A stretch of 37,587 bases of DNA from Tolumonas sp. (GTDB lineage Bacteria > Pseudomonadota > Gammaproteobacteria > Enterobacterales > Aeromonadaceae): NCBI GenBank assembly GCA_028683735.1, contig JAQUHG010000004.1, positions 1-37,587 on the forward strand, in the 5' to 3' direction. Positions 1-6,412 of this stretch are shown piece after piece. A program made the position numbers and the translations under genes. Numbering within the stretch: the stretch's first letter is position 1; each line of letters begins with the position of its first letter. Under the pieces are notes generated by a model. The model was not told where the DNA came from and searched no databases. It saw nothing but the letters and a program-made list of their open reading frames with translations.

Positions 1-1
1 A

Positions 2-175
2 TCGAGCCTCCCCCCCACAGATAGAGAGGCTTGTGTAGATCAACGAGCAGGATTAATTCAGCAAGAAATGAATCTTATCGGTATTATGACCGGCGAAATT
101 TTAAAACTATCCCGATTGCTAAGGCCGTTGATCCAAAGTCATGGCCCAGATAAATCACGTTTTTGGAGTAGATAA
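2..175 (+). CDS. 3' end of an unrecognised host gene upstream of tusE (partial)
   Basis: This frame is open from the window edge to a TAA that directly abuts the ATG of tusE. The 57 visible residues end in SHGPDKSRFWSR and include a hydrophobic/helical stretch (MNLIGIMTGEILKLSRLL). The tusE ribosome binding site (GGAG) lies inside its last codons, so the two genes are probably translated together from one transcript. I do not recognise the family. The 5' part is outside the window. Confidence 0.5.
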   Translation, partial: SSLPPTDREACVDQRAGLIQQEMNLIGIMTGEILKLSRLLRPLIQSHGPDKSRFWSR

Positions 176-505
176 ATGCTGGTAATTGGCAACAAAGAAA
201 TTGAGACTGACACTCATGGTTACCTGAAAAACATGAGTGACTGGACACCCGAATTAGCCGAACTGATTGCGGCTGGTGAACAGATCTCATTGAGCGATGC
301 TCACTGGGAAGTCATCCACTTTGTTCGCGATTTCTATACAGAATATAAGACCTCCCCCGCCATTCGCGCATTAGTGAAAGCGATGGCGCTAAAACTAGGG
401 GAAGATAAAGGCAATAGCCGCTACCTATATCGTCTGTTCCCGGAAGGCCCCGCCAAACAGGCCACAAAAATTGCAGGTTTACCGAAACCAGCTAAATGTA
501 TCTAA
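176..505 (+). CDS. tusE: Sulfurtransferase TusE (DsrC family)
   Basis: TusE is the last carrier in the Tus sulfur relay. It takes persulfide sulfur from TusBCD and passes it to MnmA for 2-thiolation of U34 in tRNAs for Lys, Glu and Gln; it is cytoplasmic. The 109 residues match the usual family length, and the sequence agrees with E. coli TusE nearly throughout, including [47 protein letters not shown] and the C-terminal GLPKPAKCI. The penultimate Cys108 is the persulfide-carrying residue. The ATG at 176 follows GGAG at a good distance and directly abuts the stop of the upstream ORF. Confidence 0.97.
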   Translation: MLVIGNKEIETDTHGYLKNMSDWTPELAELIAAGEQISLSDAHWEVIHFVRDFYTEYKTSPAIRALVKAMALKLGEDKGNSRYLYRLFPEGPAKQATKIAGLPKPAKCI

Positions 506-569
506 CAAGCAAAAAACCACTTTCATATCTCGTCAGCAAAAATTCTTTTAGATTAAGGACTCGCCGTTA

Positions 570-983
570 GTGCTGGAAATATCGAACTATGTCACCATCC
601 CTGACGATGAAATTGAACTTTCTGCGGTCAGAGCACAAGGCGCCGGCGGGCAAAACGTAAATAAAGTGTCCTCTGCTATTCACCTGCGGTTTGATATTAA
701 TGCCTCGTCACTGCCTGAATTTTATAAGCAACGGTTGTTAGAATTGCGCGATCAACGCATCAGCAAAGATGGCGTGATCGTAATTAAAGCGCAGCAATTC
801 CGGACACAGGAACAAAACAAGGATGACGCGCTGCTGCGCCTGCAAGAATTGATAAAAAGTGTCGCTGTAGTGCAAAAAGCAAGACTGCCAACAAAAGCAA
901 CCCGAAGTTCACAGCGACGACGCATGGACAGCAAAACACAACGAGGCAAGATAAAAGAATTGCGTGGCCGGATTACAGAATGA
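570..983 (+). CDS. arfB: Alternative ribosome-rescue factor ArfB (YaeJ)
   Basis: ArfB is a peptidyl-tRNA hydrolase that frees ribosomes stalled on non-stop mRNA without needing a stop codon. The catalytic GGQ is at residues 26-28 in the context RAQGAGGQNVNKVSSA, typical of class I release-factor catalytic domains. The 137-aa length and the basic C-terminal tail (RSSQRRRMDSKTQRGKIKELRGR), which enters the empty mRNA channel, separate it from full-length RF1/RF2. The start is GTG at 570, preceded by AAGGA about 10 nt upstream. It is 64 bp after tusE and may share its transcript. It converges with the MocR gene on the other strand. Confidence 0.95.
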   Translation: MLEISNYVTIPDDEIELSAVRAQGAGGQNVNKVSSAIHLRFDINASSLPEFYKQRLLELRDQRISKDGVIVIKAQQFRTQEQNKDDALLRLQELIKSVAVVQKARLPTKATRSSQRRRMDSKTQRGKIKELRGRITE

Positions 984-1017
984 ACCAATTGGCATAGCCT
1001 GCTACTTATTCAGAAGA

Positions 1018-2451
1018 CTATGGCAAATCTGTACACATCACGGCAAGTTCCTCTTTAATCAGCGCACCCAAGGAGCGAATAGCCGTTTCAACAGCGGTCG
1101 TCATTGGAAATGCATAGTTTAAACGCAGACAATTCCGGTATTTCCCCGCCGCTGAAAACAGACTTCCGGCAGCAACTTGAATTCGCAATTCAGCCAACTT
1201 ACGGTTAAGCCGCAACACGTCAATTTCCTCGGGTAATTCAATCCAGAGTAAAAATCCACCCTGAGGCTGGCTTATCCGAACACCTTCCGGAAAATAAAGC
1301 TCGATCCAGTGTGAAATGCATTTATAGTTTTGCTGATAACGTTGCCGCATACGGCGAATATGAAGCATATAATGACCTTGAGCCAAAAACTGTGCGACAG
1401 CCATTTGTGAAGGTGTCGCAGTCGGTCCACTGCCAATATATTTCATATGAACAACTTGTTGCAGATATCTGCCTGGCGCGATCCAGCCTACCCGTAATCC
1501 AGGCGCAATCGATTTAGAAAACGAGCCACAAAGCAACACCCGTCCATCATCATCAAATGATTTGATAGTTAAAGGCCGGGGCCAGCTATATGCCAAATCA
1601 CCGTATATATCATCCTCAATGATCGAAATATCATACTGCTGAGCTAGTCGGAGGATCTTTTTCTTATTGTTATCCGGCATGATATAGCCTAGAGGATTAT
1701 TACAATTAGGCGTTACCAGAATAGTTTTGATGGGCCATTGTTCCAGCGCTAACGCAAGGGCTTCCGGGCTCATCCCCGTCACCGGATCTGTCGGGATCTC
1801 CAGCGCTTTCAGCTCTAGTGCTTTTAATGCCTGCATCGAACCATAAAAGGTGGGTGATTCGACTGCTACTATATCGCCGGGCCGGCACAAGACACGTAAT
1901 GCCACTGAAATAGCTTCAGAACAGCCACTCGTACTAACTAAATCATCGGCTTGTAGCTGACATCCAGCATCGATCAATAAACGGGAAATCTCTTCCCGCA
2001 ACGGTTTCAAACCGTAAATGCTATCGTAATACAGAGCTTTTAAATCGCTCGGGCGACACAAGTGAGCCATGATTTTCTGTAATGGACGTAAGGTAGATTC
2101 ATGAACATCAGGCATTCCGCGCGCCAGCTGCACCCAATCTGCAGAAGGCTCTATCTGCATCAGGTTTAAAACATGATCCCATTGAGATATTTCCACGGGC
2201 CGCTGCACTGGGCGTGAAACAGATGGCAACGAAGAAACTGCCGGACGCATACAGACAAAATAGCCTGATTTTGCCTTAGGAATCACCAACCGCAGTTCTT
2301 CCAGTTGTAAATAGGCCTGCTGTACGGTGCTGATACTGACGCCATATTCGCGGCTTAATTCACGAACTGAGGGTAACCGCGTCCCTGGAGCATAAAGACC
2401 ATCTTCTATTCGTTGTTGCAGTGTTGCAGCCAATTCCGCATAACGTGACAT
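1018..2451 (-). CDS. MocR-type transcriptional regulator (GntR HTH fused to PLP aminotransferase domain)
   Basis: The N-terminal 75 residues form a GntR winged helix (LPSVRELSREYGVSISTVQQAY). It is joined to a fold-type I aminotransferase domain of about 370 residues. The PLP Schiff-base lysine is in GSFSKSIAPGLRVGW, at about residue 313, and the cofactor-binding stretch is IIEDDIYGDLAY. MocR proteins usually sense PLP or a PLP adduct and bind directly repeated operators next to their own gene. The start at 2451 was preferred to the ATG at 2457 because AGGG sits 6 nt before the former and directly abuts the latter. Three copies of an ATCTGTAT octamer lie in the divergent intergenic region towards the DUF1127 gene. 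The ligand is unknown. Confidence 0.9.
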   Translation of the reverse strand: MSRYAELAATLQQRIEDGLYAPGTRLPSVRELSREYGVSISTVQQAYLQLEELRLVIPKAKSGYFVCMRPAVSSLPSVSRPVQRPVEISQWDHVLNLMQIEPSADWVQLARGMPDVHESTLRPLQKIMAHLCRPSDLKALYYDSIYGLKPLREEISRLLIDAGCQLQADDLVSTSGCSEAISVALRVLCRPGDIVAVESPTFYGSMQALKALELKALEIPTDPVTGMSPEALALALEQWPIKTILVTPNCNNPLGYIMPDNNKKKILRLAQQYDISIIEDDIYGDLAYSWPRPLTIKSFDDDGRVLLCGSFSKSIAPGLRVGWIAPGRYLQQVVHMKYIGSGPTATPSQMAVAQFLAQGHYMLHIRRMRQRYQQNYKCISHWIELYFPEGVRISQPQGGFLLWIELPEEIDVLRLNRKLAELRIQVAAGSLFSAAGKYRNCLRLNYAFPMTTAVETAIRSLGALIKEELAVMCTDLP

Positions 2452-2490
2452 ACACATCCCTGATCACTTATGATTCGTAAACATTAAACA

Positions 2491-2573
2491 ATACAGATCG
2501 TGCCTTACATTACCATTCAGATCGCAAAAAACTCAATCTGTATGGTTAAAATAGCCAGCTTTTGCATCTGTAT
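2491..2573. promoter_or_regulatory. Candidate MocR operator: three ATCTGTAT octamers
   Basis: The octamer ATCTGTAT occurs at 2536-2543 and 2566-2573 as direct repeats exactly 30 bp apart. It also occurs inverted (ATACAGAT) at 2491-2498. All lie between the divergent MocR regulator and the DUF1127 gene. MocR/PdxR proteins are known to bind spaced direct repeats containing similar TACAGA/TCTGTA cores, so this is the likely control region for both genes. Binding is inferred. Confidence 0.6.
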
Positions 2574-2628
2574 TGTTTTTAGTGATGTTGGCATGCTGTT
2601 CCTCGTAATTAATTAAGGAGGAAACAGC

Positions 2629-2820
2629 ATGGAATCTTTATGGCGCGCAATCAAAACCTGGTGGTTGGATTACCGGACTTATCGCATTCTGACTCAACTG
2701 AATGATTACCAGTTAAAAGATATCGGATTAAACCGTAGCGATCTAGGGAATGAATTAATTCGCCCTAGTCTGATTAACTATGCACGTCGGTTTCATCAAA
2801 CTCACAAACCATGGAAATAA
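2629..2820 (+). CDS. DUF1127 small protein
   Basis: This 63-residue protein has the DUF1127 signature: an N-terminal amphipathic helix (SLWRAIKTWWLDYRTYRIL) followed by QLNDYQLKDIGLNRSDLGNEL, matching the family consensus of the L-x-D-x-x-L-x-D-I-G-L-x-R-x-D type. Small DUF1127 proteins have been linked to RNA turnover and phosphate or carbon metabolism in alphaproteobacteria; their role in gammaproteobacteria is not settled. The ribosome binding site AAGGAGG is near-perfect. The gene is divergent from the MocR regulator and shares its octamer-containing control region, so it is a likely MocR target, along with the regulator itself. Confidence 0.88.
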   Translation: MESLWRAIKTWWLDYRTYRILTQLNDYQLKDIGLNRSDLGNELIRPSLINYARRFHQTHKPWK

Positions 2821-2830
2821 AGCAGTCTGG

Positions 2831-2873
2831 AAGCTGTAGCAGGTCGATGAATACCTGATCGCCTGCGTAGCTT
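2831..2873 (+). other. Hairpin after the DUF1127 gene
   Basis: The arms AAGCT..GCAGG and CCTGC..AGCTT, with an inner CGAT/ATCG extension, form a long interrupted stem just after the DUF1127 stop codon. There is no U-tract, so this is at best a Rho-type or mRNA-stabilising structure and not a clear intrinsic terminator. Confidence 0.3.
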
Positions 2874-2939
2874 ACGGTATCAGTTGTTGAACCAAGTATT
2901 AATTTTTACATTCTCCCTATTCTTTCGGATATCGCATAT

Positions 2940-3299
2940 ATGTACATCGGTAAACTCGCTGCATTAACAGGCGCGACACGAAAAGCAATACGGCACTATG
3001 AGTCTATCGGTTTAATCCCCTCTCCGCAGAGAAAAGGTAACTACCGCATTTACACCATGCTAGACGTCCATTTGGTGAAGATGATTCGTCAAGCCCAATC
3101 TGTTGGTTTTAGTCTTGCTGAACTAAATGAACTTACAGCCACGAAAGCCAGTACAGGCAGTTTCCCAATAGAAATTGCCAACCAGCTCATTGCGGAAAAA
3201 CAGATACAATTGCAGCAGCAAAAACTGACCATTGAGACTGCTGAACAAAATCTGGTAATTCTGTACAAAGAACTGAATGAACTTTATGGACTAGGATAA
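2940..3299 (+). CDS. MerR-family transcriptional regulator
   Basis: The 119-residue protein begins with a MerR winged helix (IGKLAALTGATRKAIRHYESIGLI, then the wing RKGNYRIYTMLDV) and continues as the dimerisation helix (residues about 75-112, rich in Gln, Glu and Lys). There are no paired cysteines in the C-terminal loop, so a metal-sensing role like ZntR or CueR is unlikely. Some other small-molecule or stress signal is more probable. The next gene, an SDR dehydrogenase, has a MerR-type long-spacer promoter and is the expected target. The Shine-Dalgarno before the ATG at 2940 is weak. Confidence 0.88.
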   Translation: MYIGKLAALTGATRKAIRHYESIGLIPSPQRKGNYRIYTMLDVHLVKMIRQAQSVGFSLAELNELTATKASTGSFPIEIANQLIAEKQIQLQQQKLTIETAEQNLVILYKELNELYGLG

Positions 3300-3316
3300 A
3301 CCATCAAAAATGTCAC

Positions 3317-3348
3317 TTGACCCTCCCCCTAAGGGTATTGTTTAAGCT
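3317..3348 (+). promoter_or_regulatory. MerR-type promoter and operator of the SDR gene
   Basis: A -35 TTGACC (3317-3322) is separated by 19-20 bp from a -10 TTAAGC/TAAGCT (3342-3348). This overlong spacer is the hallmark of promoters activated by DNA-distorting MerR proteins. The spacer contains the dyad ACCCT-N7-AGGGT (3320-3324 and 3332-3336). It lies 17 bp after the MerR gene and about 30 bp before the SDR start. Confidence 0.7.
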
Positions 3349-3378
3349 GAACTCCTCATCCGCAAAGAGGAGTATTCC

Positions 3379-3795
3379 ATGACATCTTCATATCGATTTG
3401 AAGGTTCGACAGCATTGATAACCGGAGCATCTTCTGGGATCGGAAAATGCTTCGCCCGAGAATTAGCACAAAAACGATCAAACCTGATCATAACGTCCCG
3501 CTCCAAAGCCGAATTGGAAATCCTAGCCTCGGAACTTCGACAAGAATTCTCAGTAACAGTTGATGCAATGATTGCCGACCTTTCCATCCCCGGTGGCGCA
3601 CAACAATTATTTGACCAAGTACAAGCCCGTAAACTGTCCGTAGATCTGCTTATCAACAATGCTGGTTTTGGAAAATGGGCACATTTTCTAGATGAGAGCT
3701 TAGATACCTATGATCAAATGCTCTCCATAAACATTAATGCATTAACTCAGCTGCATGGTATGCGGTCTTGTGATAAGCACAGAGATCTTAGTTGA
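3379..3795 (+). pseudogene. Truncated short-chain dehydrogenase/reductase
   Basis: The N-terminal half is a normal classical SDR: cofactor motif TGASSGIG (residues about 15-22), NNAGFG (about 94-99) and the helix MLSININALTQL. The homology then stops: the last 13 residues (HGMRSCDKHRDLS) do not resemble any SDR, and the catalytic Ser and YxxxK motifs are missing. Complete SDRs are 230-260 residues; this one is 138. The break at about 3752 lies 130 bp before the tRNA fragment that marks the prophage end, so the locus has probably suffered a deletion or older insertion at this tRNA hotspot. The ribosome binding site GAGGAG is intact, so a dead fragment may still be made. Confidence 0.85.
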
Positions 3796-3879
3796 GGTGA
3801 TACCGACGAACTAACAAAACAAATACGATACGGGTTTGTCTTTGGTGCAAGAAAAATGACTGTAACTAATTGAATTTAC

Positions 3880-3925
3880 TGGTGCCGGTAACAGGAGTCG
3901 AACCTGCGACCTTCGCATTACGAAT
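3880..3925 (-). other. Prophage attachment core: 46-bp 3' fragment of tRNA-Thr(CGT)
   Basis: Read on the minus strand, the 46 bp run from the anticodon loop (ATTCGTAATGCG, anticodon CGT) through the variable region, the T arm (GCAGGTTCGACTCCTGT) and the acceptor strand to CCA. No D arm or 5' acceptor strand precedes it, so it is not a functional tRNA. It corresponds to the 3' part of tRNA-Thr (thrW in E. coli), the known target of P22, whose core also covers this segment. Because the fragment's 3' end faces left, chromosome lies left and prophage right. Confidence 0.88.
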
Positions 3926-3979
3926 CACCAGATAAAAATATAACTTATTGATTTTATTGCAATTAACCTCGCCAACTTC

Positions 3980-4050
3980 TAATTTTGTGCCATTATGCGG
4001 TATAATTTATTCGCAGTGTGGCACATGTTACGACACAAATTCGACACAAT
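3980..4050. promoter_or_regulatory. Candidate integrase arm-type sites next to the attachment core
   Basis: The octamer CGACACAA is directly repeated at 4031-4038 and 4042-4049 (11-bp period). Nearby are the related GTGCCA and TGGCAC(AT) half-sites, in an AT-rich stretch about 60-125 bp inside the prophage end. Clustered short repeats beside a core are typical of tyrosine-integrase arm sites. No integrase is visible here to test this. Confidence 0.4.
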
Positions 4051-4058
4051 AACCCCAC

Positions 4059-4085
4059 CAAAAAGAAACCCGCACTCGGCGGGTT
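4059..4085 (-). terminator. Intrinsic terminator (leftward)
   Basis: A perfect 7-bp stem AACCCGC/GCGGGTT with a 5-nt loop is followed, on the minus strand, by TTTCTTTTT. It would end leftward transcription before the attachment site, and it supports the leftward small ORF at 4184-4378. Confidence 0.8.
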
Positions 4086-4183
4086 AAAAGTAAAACACGG
4101 AATAACAAGACATCACCACCATCATAGCTAACACCTGGTAATCGTGGAGCTGTCAGATCAAACATGGATGCCAAACATCAGCG

Positions 4184-4378
4184 CTACCCATCAAACTTGG
4201 ATAAGATCGCCACAGCAGACGAACAATCGGTATGTGCACTTTCTAAGGCATCACCTTGCAACTCTGGCGATACTTCCGAGCCTGAACTGATCCACAAGAG
4301 GCCGATTATCATTCTTGCCCTTGAAATGGCACAACGTAACGACTCGTATTCAGAAGCAGAAATCTCTATTTTTTTCAT
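4184..4378 (-). CDS. Small hypothetical phage protein (64 aa)
   Basis: I do not recognise this helical, acidic protein: it starts MKKIEISASEYESLRCAISRAR and ends SSAVAILSKFDG. It was preferred to the overlapping rightward ORF at 4164-4397 for three reasons. A leftward intrinsic terminator lies 100 bp downstream. A leftward promoter-like pair (TTGAGC at 4413-4418, TATAAC at 4391-4396, 16-bp spacer) lies just upstream. The amino-acid composition is also more protein-like. If that promoter is the one used, the leader is only about 6 nt. Small genes of this kind are common beside integrases. Confidence 0.45.
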   Translation of the reverse strand: MKKIEISASEYESLRCAISRARMIIGLLWISSGSEVSPELQGDALESAHTDCSSAVAILSKFDG

Positions 4379-4544
4379 AGTTAACAATCCGTTATAAACC
4401 AGTTTTTATATTGCTCAACACTAAGTTAACGAAACTTTTCAGCCAGAGATACATAGAAAACATATACTTCATCCATGTTTGGAATTATCCACAGAAAAAC
4501 AGCAAAAAAATAAATACAGCACGGCCATGTATCGGAACGAGACC

Positions 4545-4934
4545 ATGACCAAACGAAAAATAAAGAAATACCTCACACCAGTCTCACTAGACTATGTGAT
4601 CGCGTGTAAGTTGAAATTAGCTGGAATTCTTGAGGATAGAGGCTGGAACAAGGAAACGTTGAGTTATGCCACAGGAATACCACAATCAACACTATCACGC
4701 TGGCTTGACCCTGATCGGCATGACTTTATGGGCTTTGCTGATGCGGCGGTAATAGCTGACTGCATTGGAATTACCGTAAGAGAGATGCTGGCAGACCCTA
4801 TGTGGCGGGATCTTAATCCAAATGATGAGCGATACATGTTTATTAGACCGTTAATGGAAGCGCCAATTGCTCACGTTAGGGTTCTTACTGAGTTCTATTG
4901 GCGATTCAGAGATCTGTTCGATAAGGCTAGTTAG
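4545..4934 (+). CDS. XRE/Cro-like helix-turn-helix regulator
   Basis: The 129-residue protein has a helix-turn-helix at residues about 36-54 (KETLSYATGIPQSTLSRWL), followed by helices resembling an XRE domain (AAVIADCIGITVREML). The C-terminal 50 residues are unlike the family core. The start at 4545 was chosen because GGA precedes it by 8 nt; in-frame alternatives are 4527 and 4479. The last codons overlap the convergent lipoprotein gene by 8 bp. It could be a lysogeny or excision regulator, but it lacks a peptidase or multimerisation domain and its target is unknown. Confidence 0.72.
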   Translation: MTKRKIKKYLTPVSLDYVIACKLKLAGILEDRGWNKETLSYATGIPQSTLSRWLDPDRHDFMGFADAAVIADCIGITVREMLADPMWRDLNPNDERYMFIRPLMEAPIAHVRVLTEFYWRFRDLFDKAS

Positions 4935-5568
4935 TGGTGTTTTCCACTATTTTAGTTGCCTCCATGAACCTGGCCTCCAGTGAAGCATCCTTCCATAACT
5001 CTTGCTTCATAAGTTCCTTGTCAATTTTTGCTGCCTTCCAAAACCTAGGGTCGTTACTTTCAAACCACTCCCTGAGTGTTGGAATGCTTTTTATTGCATT
5101 CGCTACTTCAATCGGCGCCTCAGAATATGGATCTTTGATTTGTTTTGGTTTTTCGTTTTGGTCTGTTGTCCAGCCAAGTGAAACCATGCACCCATGATAA
5201 ACCTTCTTCCGGTTATTACTTGCCGCTATTGCCGCGCCAATGCTTGCGCCATTAGCAAAACCATTTGCAAATGAATCGGCTGGTGATGGGTAGCTATTTA
5301 TAGAACCTGTCGTTTTATATGTCGTATAACCAGTGTTGTAGTTATATGCCGTAGTTGTCGAGTTTATAGAATAATGCGATTGATTCGGCTGATAATATCT
5401 CACTTCTGGCATCGGCACCGAACCCTCTGTAACTTGCGTGCAATAACCATCATCAATAGCGAATTGGTTATTTCTGGCAGTGTCATCAGATATATTTGGG
5501 TTGTAATAAGTGATTTGAGAAGCACACGAAGCGAGCATTGCAGATAACAAAATAATCAATTTTTTCAT
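4927..5568 (-). CDS. Predicted outer-membrane lipoprotein
   Basis: The N-terminus MKKLIILLSAMLASCASQ is a type II signal peptide with lipobox LASC; Cys15 would be lipidated. Ala at +2 means it would go to the outer membrane by the Lol rule. The mature part has a Tyr/Asn/Thr-rich segment (residues about 55-90), a short glycine/alanine stretch (FANGFANGASIGAAIAA), two further Cys and a charged helical C-terminus. AAGGA precedes the ATG. A leftward lipoprotein next to the immunity region of a prophage is a typical lysogenic-conversion position, perhaps affecting the cell surface or superinfection, but no family was recognised. Confidence 0.75.
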   Translation of the reverse strand: MKKLIILLSAMLASCASQITYYNPNISDDTARNNQFAIDDGYCTQVTEGSVPMPEVRYYQPNQSHYSINSTTTAYNYNTGYTTYKTTGSINSYPSPADSFANGFANGASIGAAIAASNNRKKVYHGCMVSLGWTTDQNEKPKQIKDPYSEAPIEVANAIKSIPTLREWFESNDPRFWKAAKIDKELMKQELWKDASLEARFMEATKIVENTTN

Positions 5569-5640
5569 AATGATATCCTTATCGGCTGGAGTGATATGGA
5601 TACCATGTAAAGATATGTATAGCTGTGATTTAGATCAGCA

Positions 5641-6024
5641 TTAGAACGATTTCTTTAACTTGTCCATCTTGCGCTTATTTTCTAATTCTTTTCTTTCAGA
5701 TTCTTCAAGTTCAGCTCGGCGATCATAAGCTTCATTCTCTTCAATGAGCTCTCTATTTTCATCTTGCTCAGTAACATCAATAATTTCCAGCATTCGAGCC
5801 AGTAACCCCTTAAGTTTCTGGCTTTCTGACGGTGGAATTCTGTGATCAGCAACTTTAAATTTCATTTCATGAACACTTGGTTCTTGTGAATCTTCAAAGC
5901 TTTTTTGTAGGCGATAGACGATCTCCGCGGTCAGCGTTCTGTTGTTGTGTTCTGCGGCCTTATCCAGATCATCTTTAAGATCGGGCGGAACCCTGACTCG
6001 TAGTTGTTGATGTTCTCTACTCAT
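5641..6024 (-). CDS. Ribbon-helix-helix repressor, Mnt-like position
   Basis: Residues 1-42 (MSREHQQLRVRVPPDLKDDL..NNRTLTAEIVYRLQKS) fit the Arc/Mnt ribbon-helix-helix fold: a beta strand of alternating basic residues, then two helices. The rest is a long charged, probably coiled-coil tail to residue 128, rich in Glu and Lys. P22 Mnt has a similar N-terminal domain plus a helical tetramerisation tail. The start at 6024 follows GGA by 8 nt; an upstream GTG at 6066 is less likely because it would add 14 residues before the DNA-binding strand. It is divergent from the second RHH gene, as mnt is from arc, so it is expected to keep the antirepressor off in the lysogen. Confidence 0.82.
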   Translation of the reverse strand: MSREHQQLRVRVPPDLKDDLDKAAEHNNRTLTAEIVYRLQKSFEDSQEPSVHEMKFKVADHRIPPSESQKLKGLLARMLEIIDVTEQDENRELIEENEAYDRRAELEESERKELENKRKMDKLKKSF

Positions 6025-6061
6025 AAAAATGTCCGACTGGGATAGTTCTATTAAATTATGC

Positions 6062-6125
6062 CTCACGGTGCGCTTGACTTAAATGCTCACAGTGAGTACA
6101 TTTATTTTGTACTCACAGGGAGTAC
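6062..6125. promoter_or_regulatory. Operator array and promoter between the two RHH genes
   Basis: A rightward promoter has -35 TTGACT (6074-6079), a 17-bp spacer and -10 TACATT (6097-6102). Over it lie CTCACAGTGAGTAC (6086-6099) and its near-copy CTCACAGGGAGTAC (6112-6125, one mismatch), 26 bp apart. A weaker third copy, CTCACGGTGCG, lies 24 bp upstream at 6062-6072. The first holds an 11-bp palindrome CTCAC-A-GTGAG, and GTGAGTAC pairs with GTACTCAC across 9 bp. The array is placed so that either RHH protein could block both divergent promoters. Confidence 0.75.
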
Positions 6126-6142
6126 AGAAAGAGGAGATAAAA

Positions 6143-6319
6143 ATGCAGGTATCAAGAGACACAAGACCAACAAGCCTTCGCTTTGTTAGCGACATAAGAA
6201 ATTTTTTCAAAGAAGAGGCTAATTCCTGCGGACGCAGTTTTAACAGCGAGATAATGCAAGCGTTAAAGAATGAAATGGAGTCTCGAATTGAAAAGAAAAA
6301 ACAGAAGCAAGCAGCATGA
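6143..6319 (+). CDS. Small Arc-like ribbon-helix-helix protein
   Basis: The 58-residue protein consists only of an RHH domain (MQVSRDTRPTSLRFVSDIRNFF..GRSFNSEIMQALKNEM) and a basic tail. The length is close to P22 Arc (53 residues). The ATG at 6143 follows GAGGAG by 7 nt; an upstream in-frame ATG is inside the operator region and has no ribosome binding site. It lies first in a rightward unit with the antirepressor, as arc precedes ant in P22, where Arc shuts off the ant promoter early in infection. The same role is inferred. Confidence 0.85.
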   Translation: MQVSRDTRPTSLRFVSDIRNFFKEEANSCGRSFNSEIMQALKNEMESRIEKKKQKQAA

Positions 6320-6412
6320 AAATGAAAACGCCCCAGCGGTTGCACCCGCCAAGGCGTCAATGAAATCACCCATAACCCGCAAAAGTTAGGAGATACTTCA
6401 ATGGAAAGTATA
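6318..6412 (-). ncRNA. Candidate sar-like antisense RNA over the antirepressor start
   Basis: On the minus strand, a -10 TATACT (6407-6412), with no good -35 but TGTT just before it, would start RNA near 6400. A hairpin at 6328-6357 (outer ACGCC/GGCGT, inner GCGG/CCGC) is followed by TTTTCATTTT and would end it near 6319. The roughly 80-nt RNA would cover the antirepressor Shine-Dalgarno (6386-6392) and the arc-like/antirepressor gap. P22 makes sar RNA (about 69 nt) at exactly this place to block ant translation. The sequence match is to position and logic, not to sar itself. Confidence 0.5.

Noticed and set aside
3880..3925. Functional tRNA-Thr gene
   Set aside because: No D arm or 5' acceptor strand lies upstream; the match ends exactly in the anticodon stem-loop, so it is only a 3' fragment.
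4164..4397. Rightward 77-codon ORF between the attachment site and the XRE gene
   Set aside because: It overlaps the leftward ORF 4184-4378, which has a terminator and promoter in its own direction. The rightward product has unlikely composition and no ribosome binding site.
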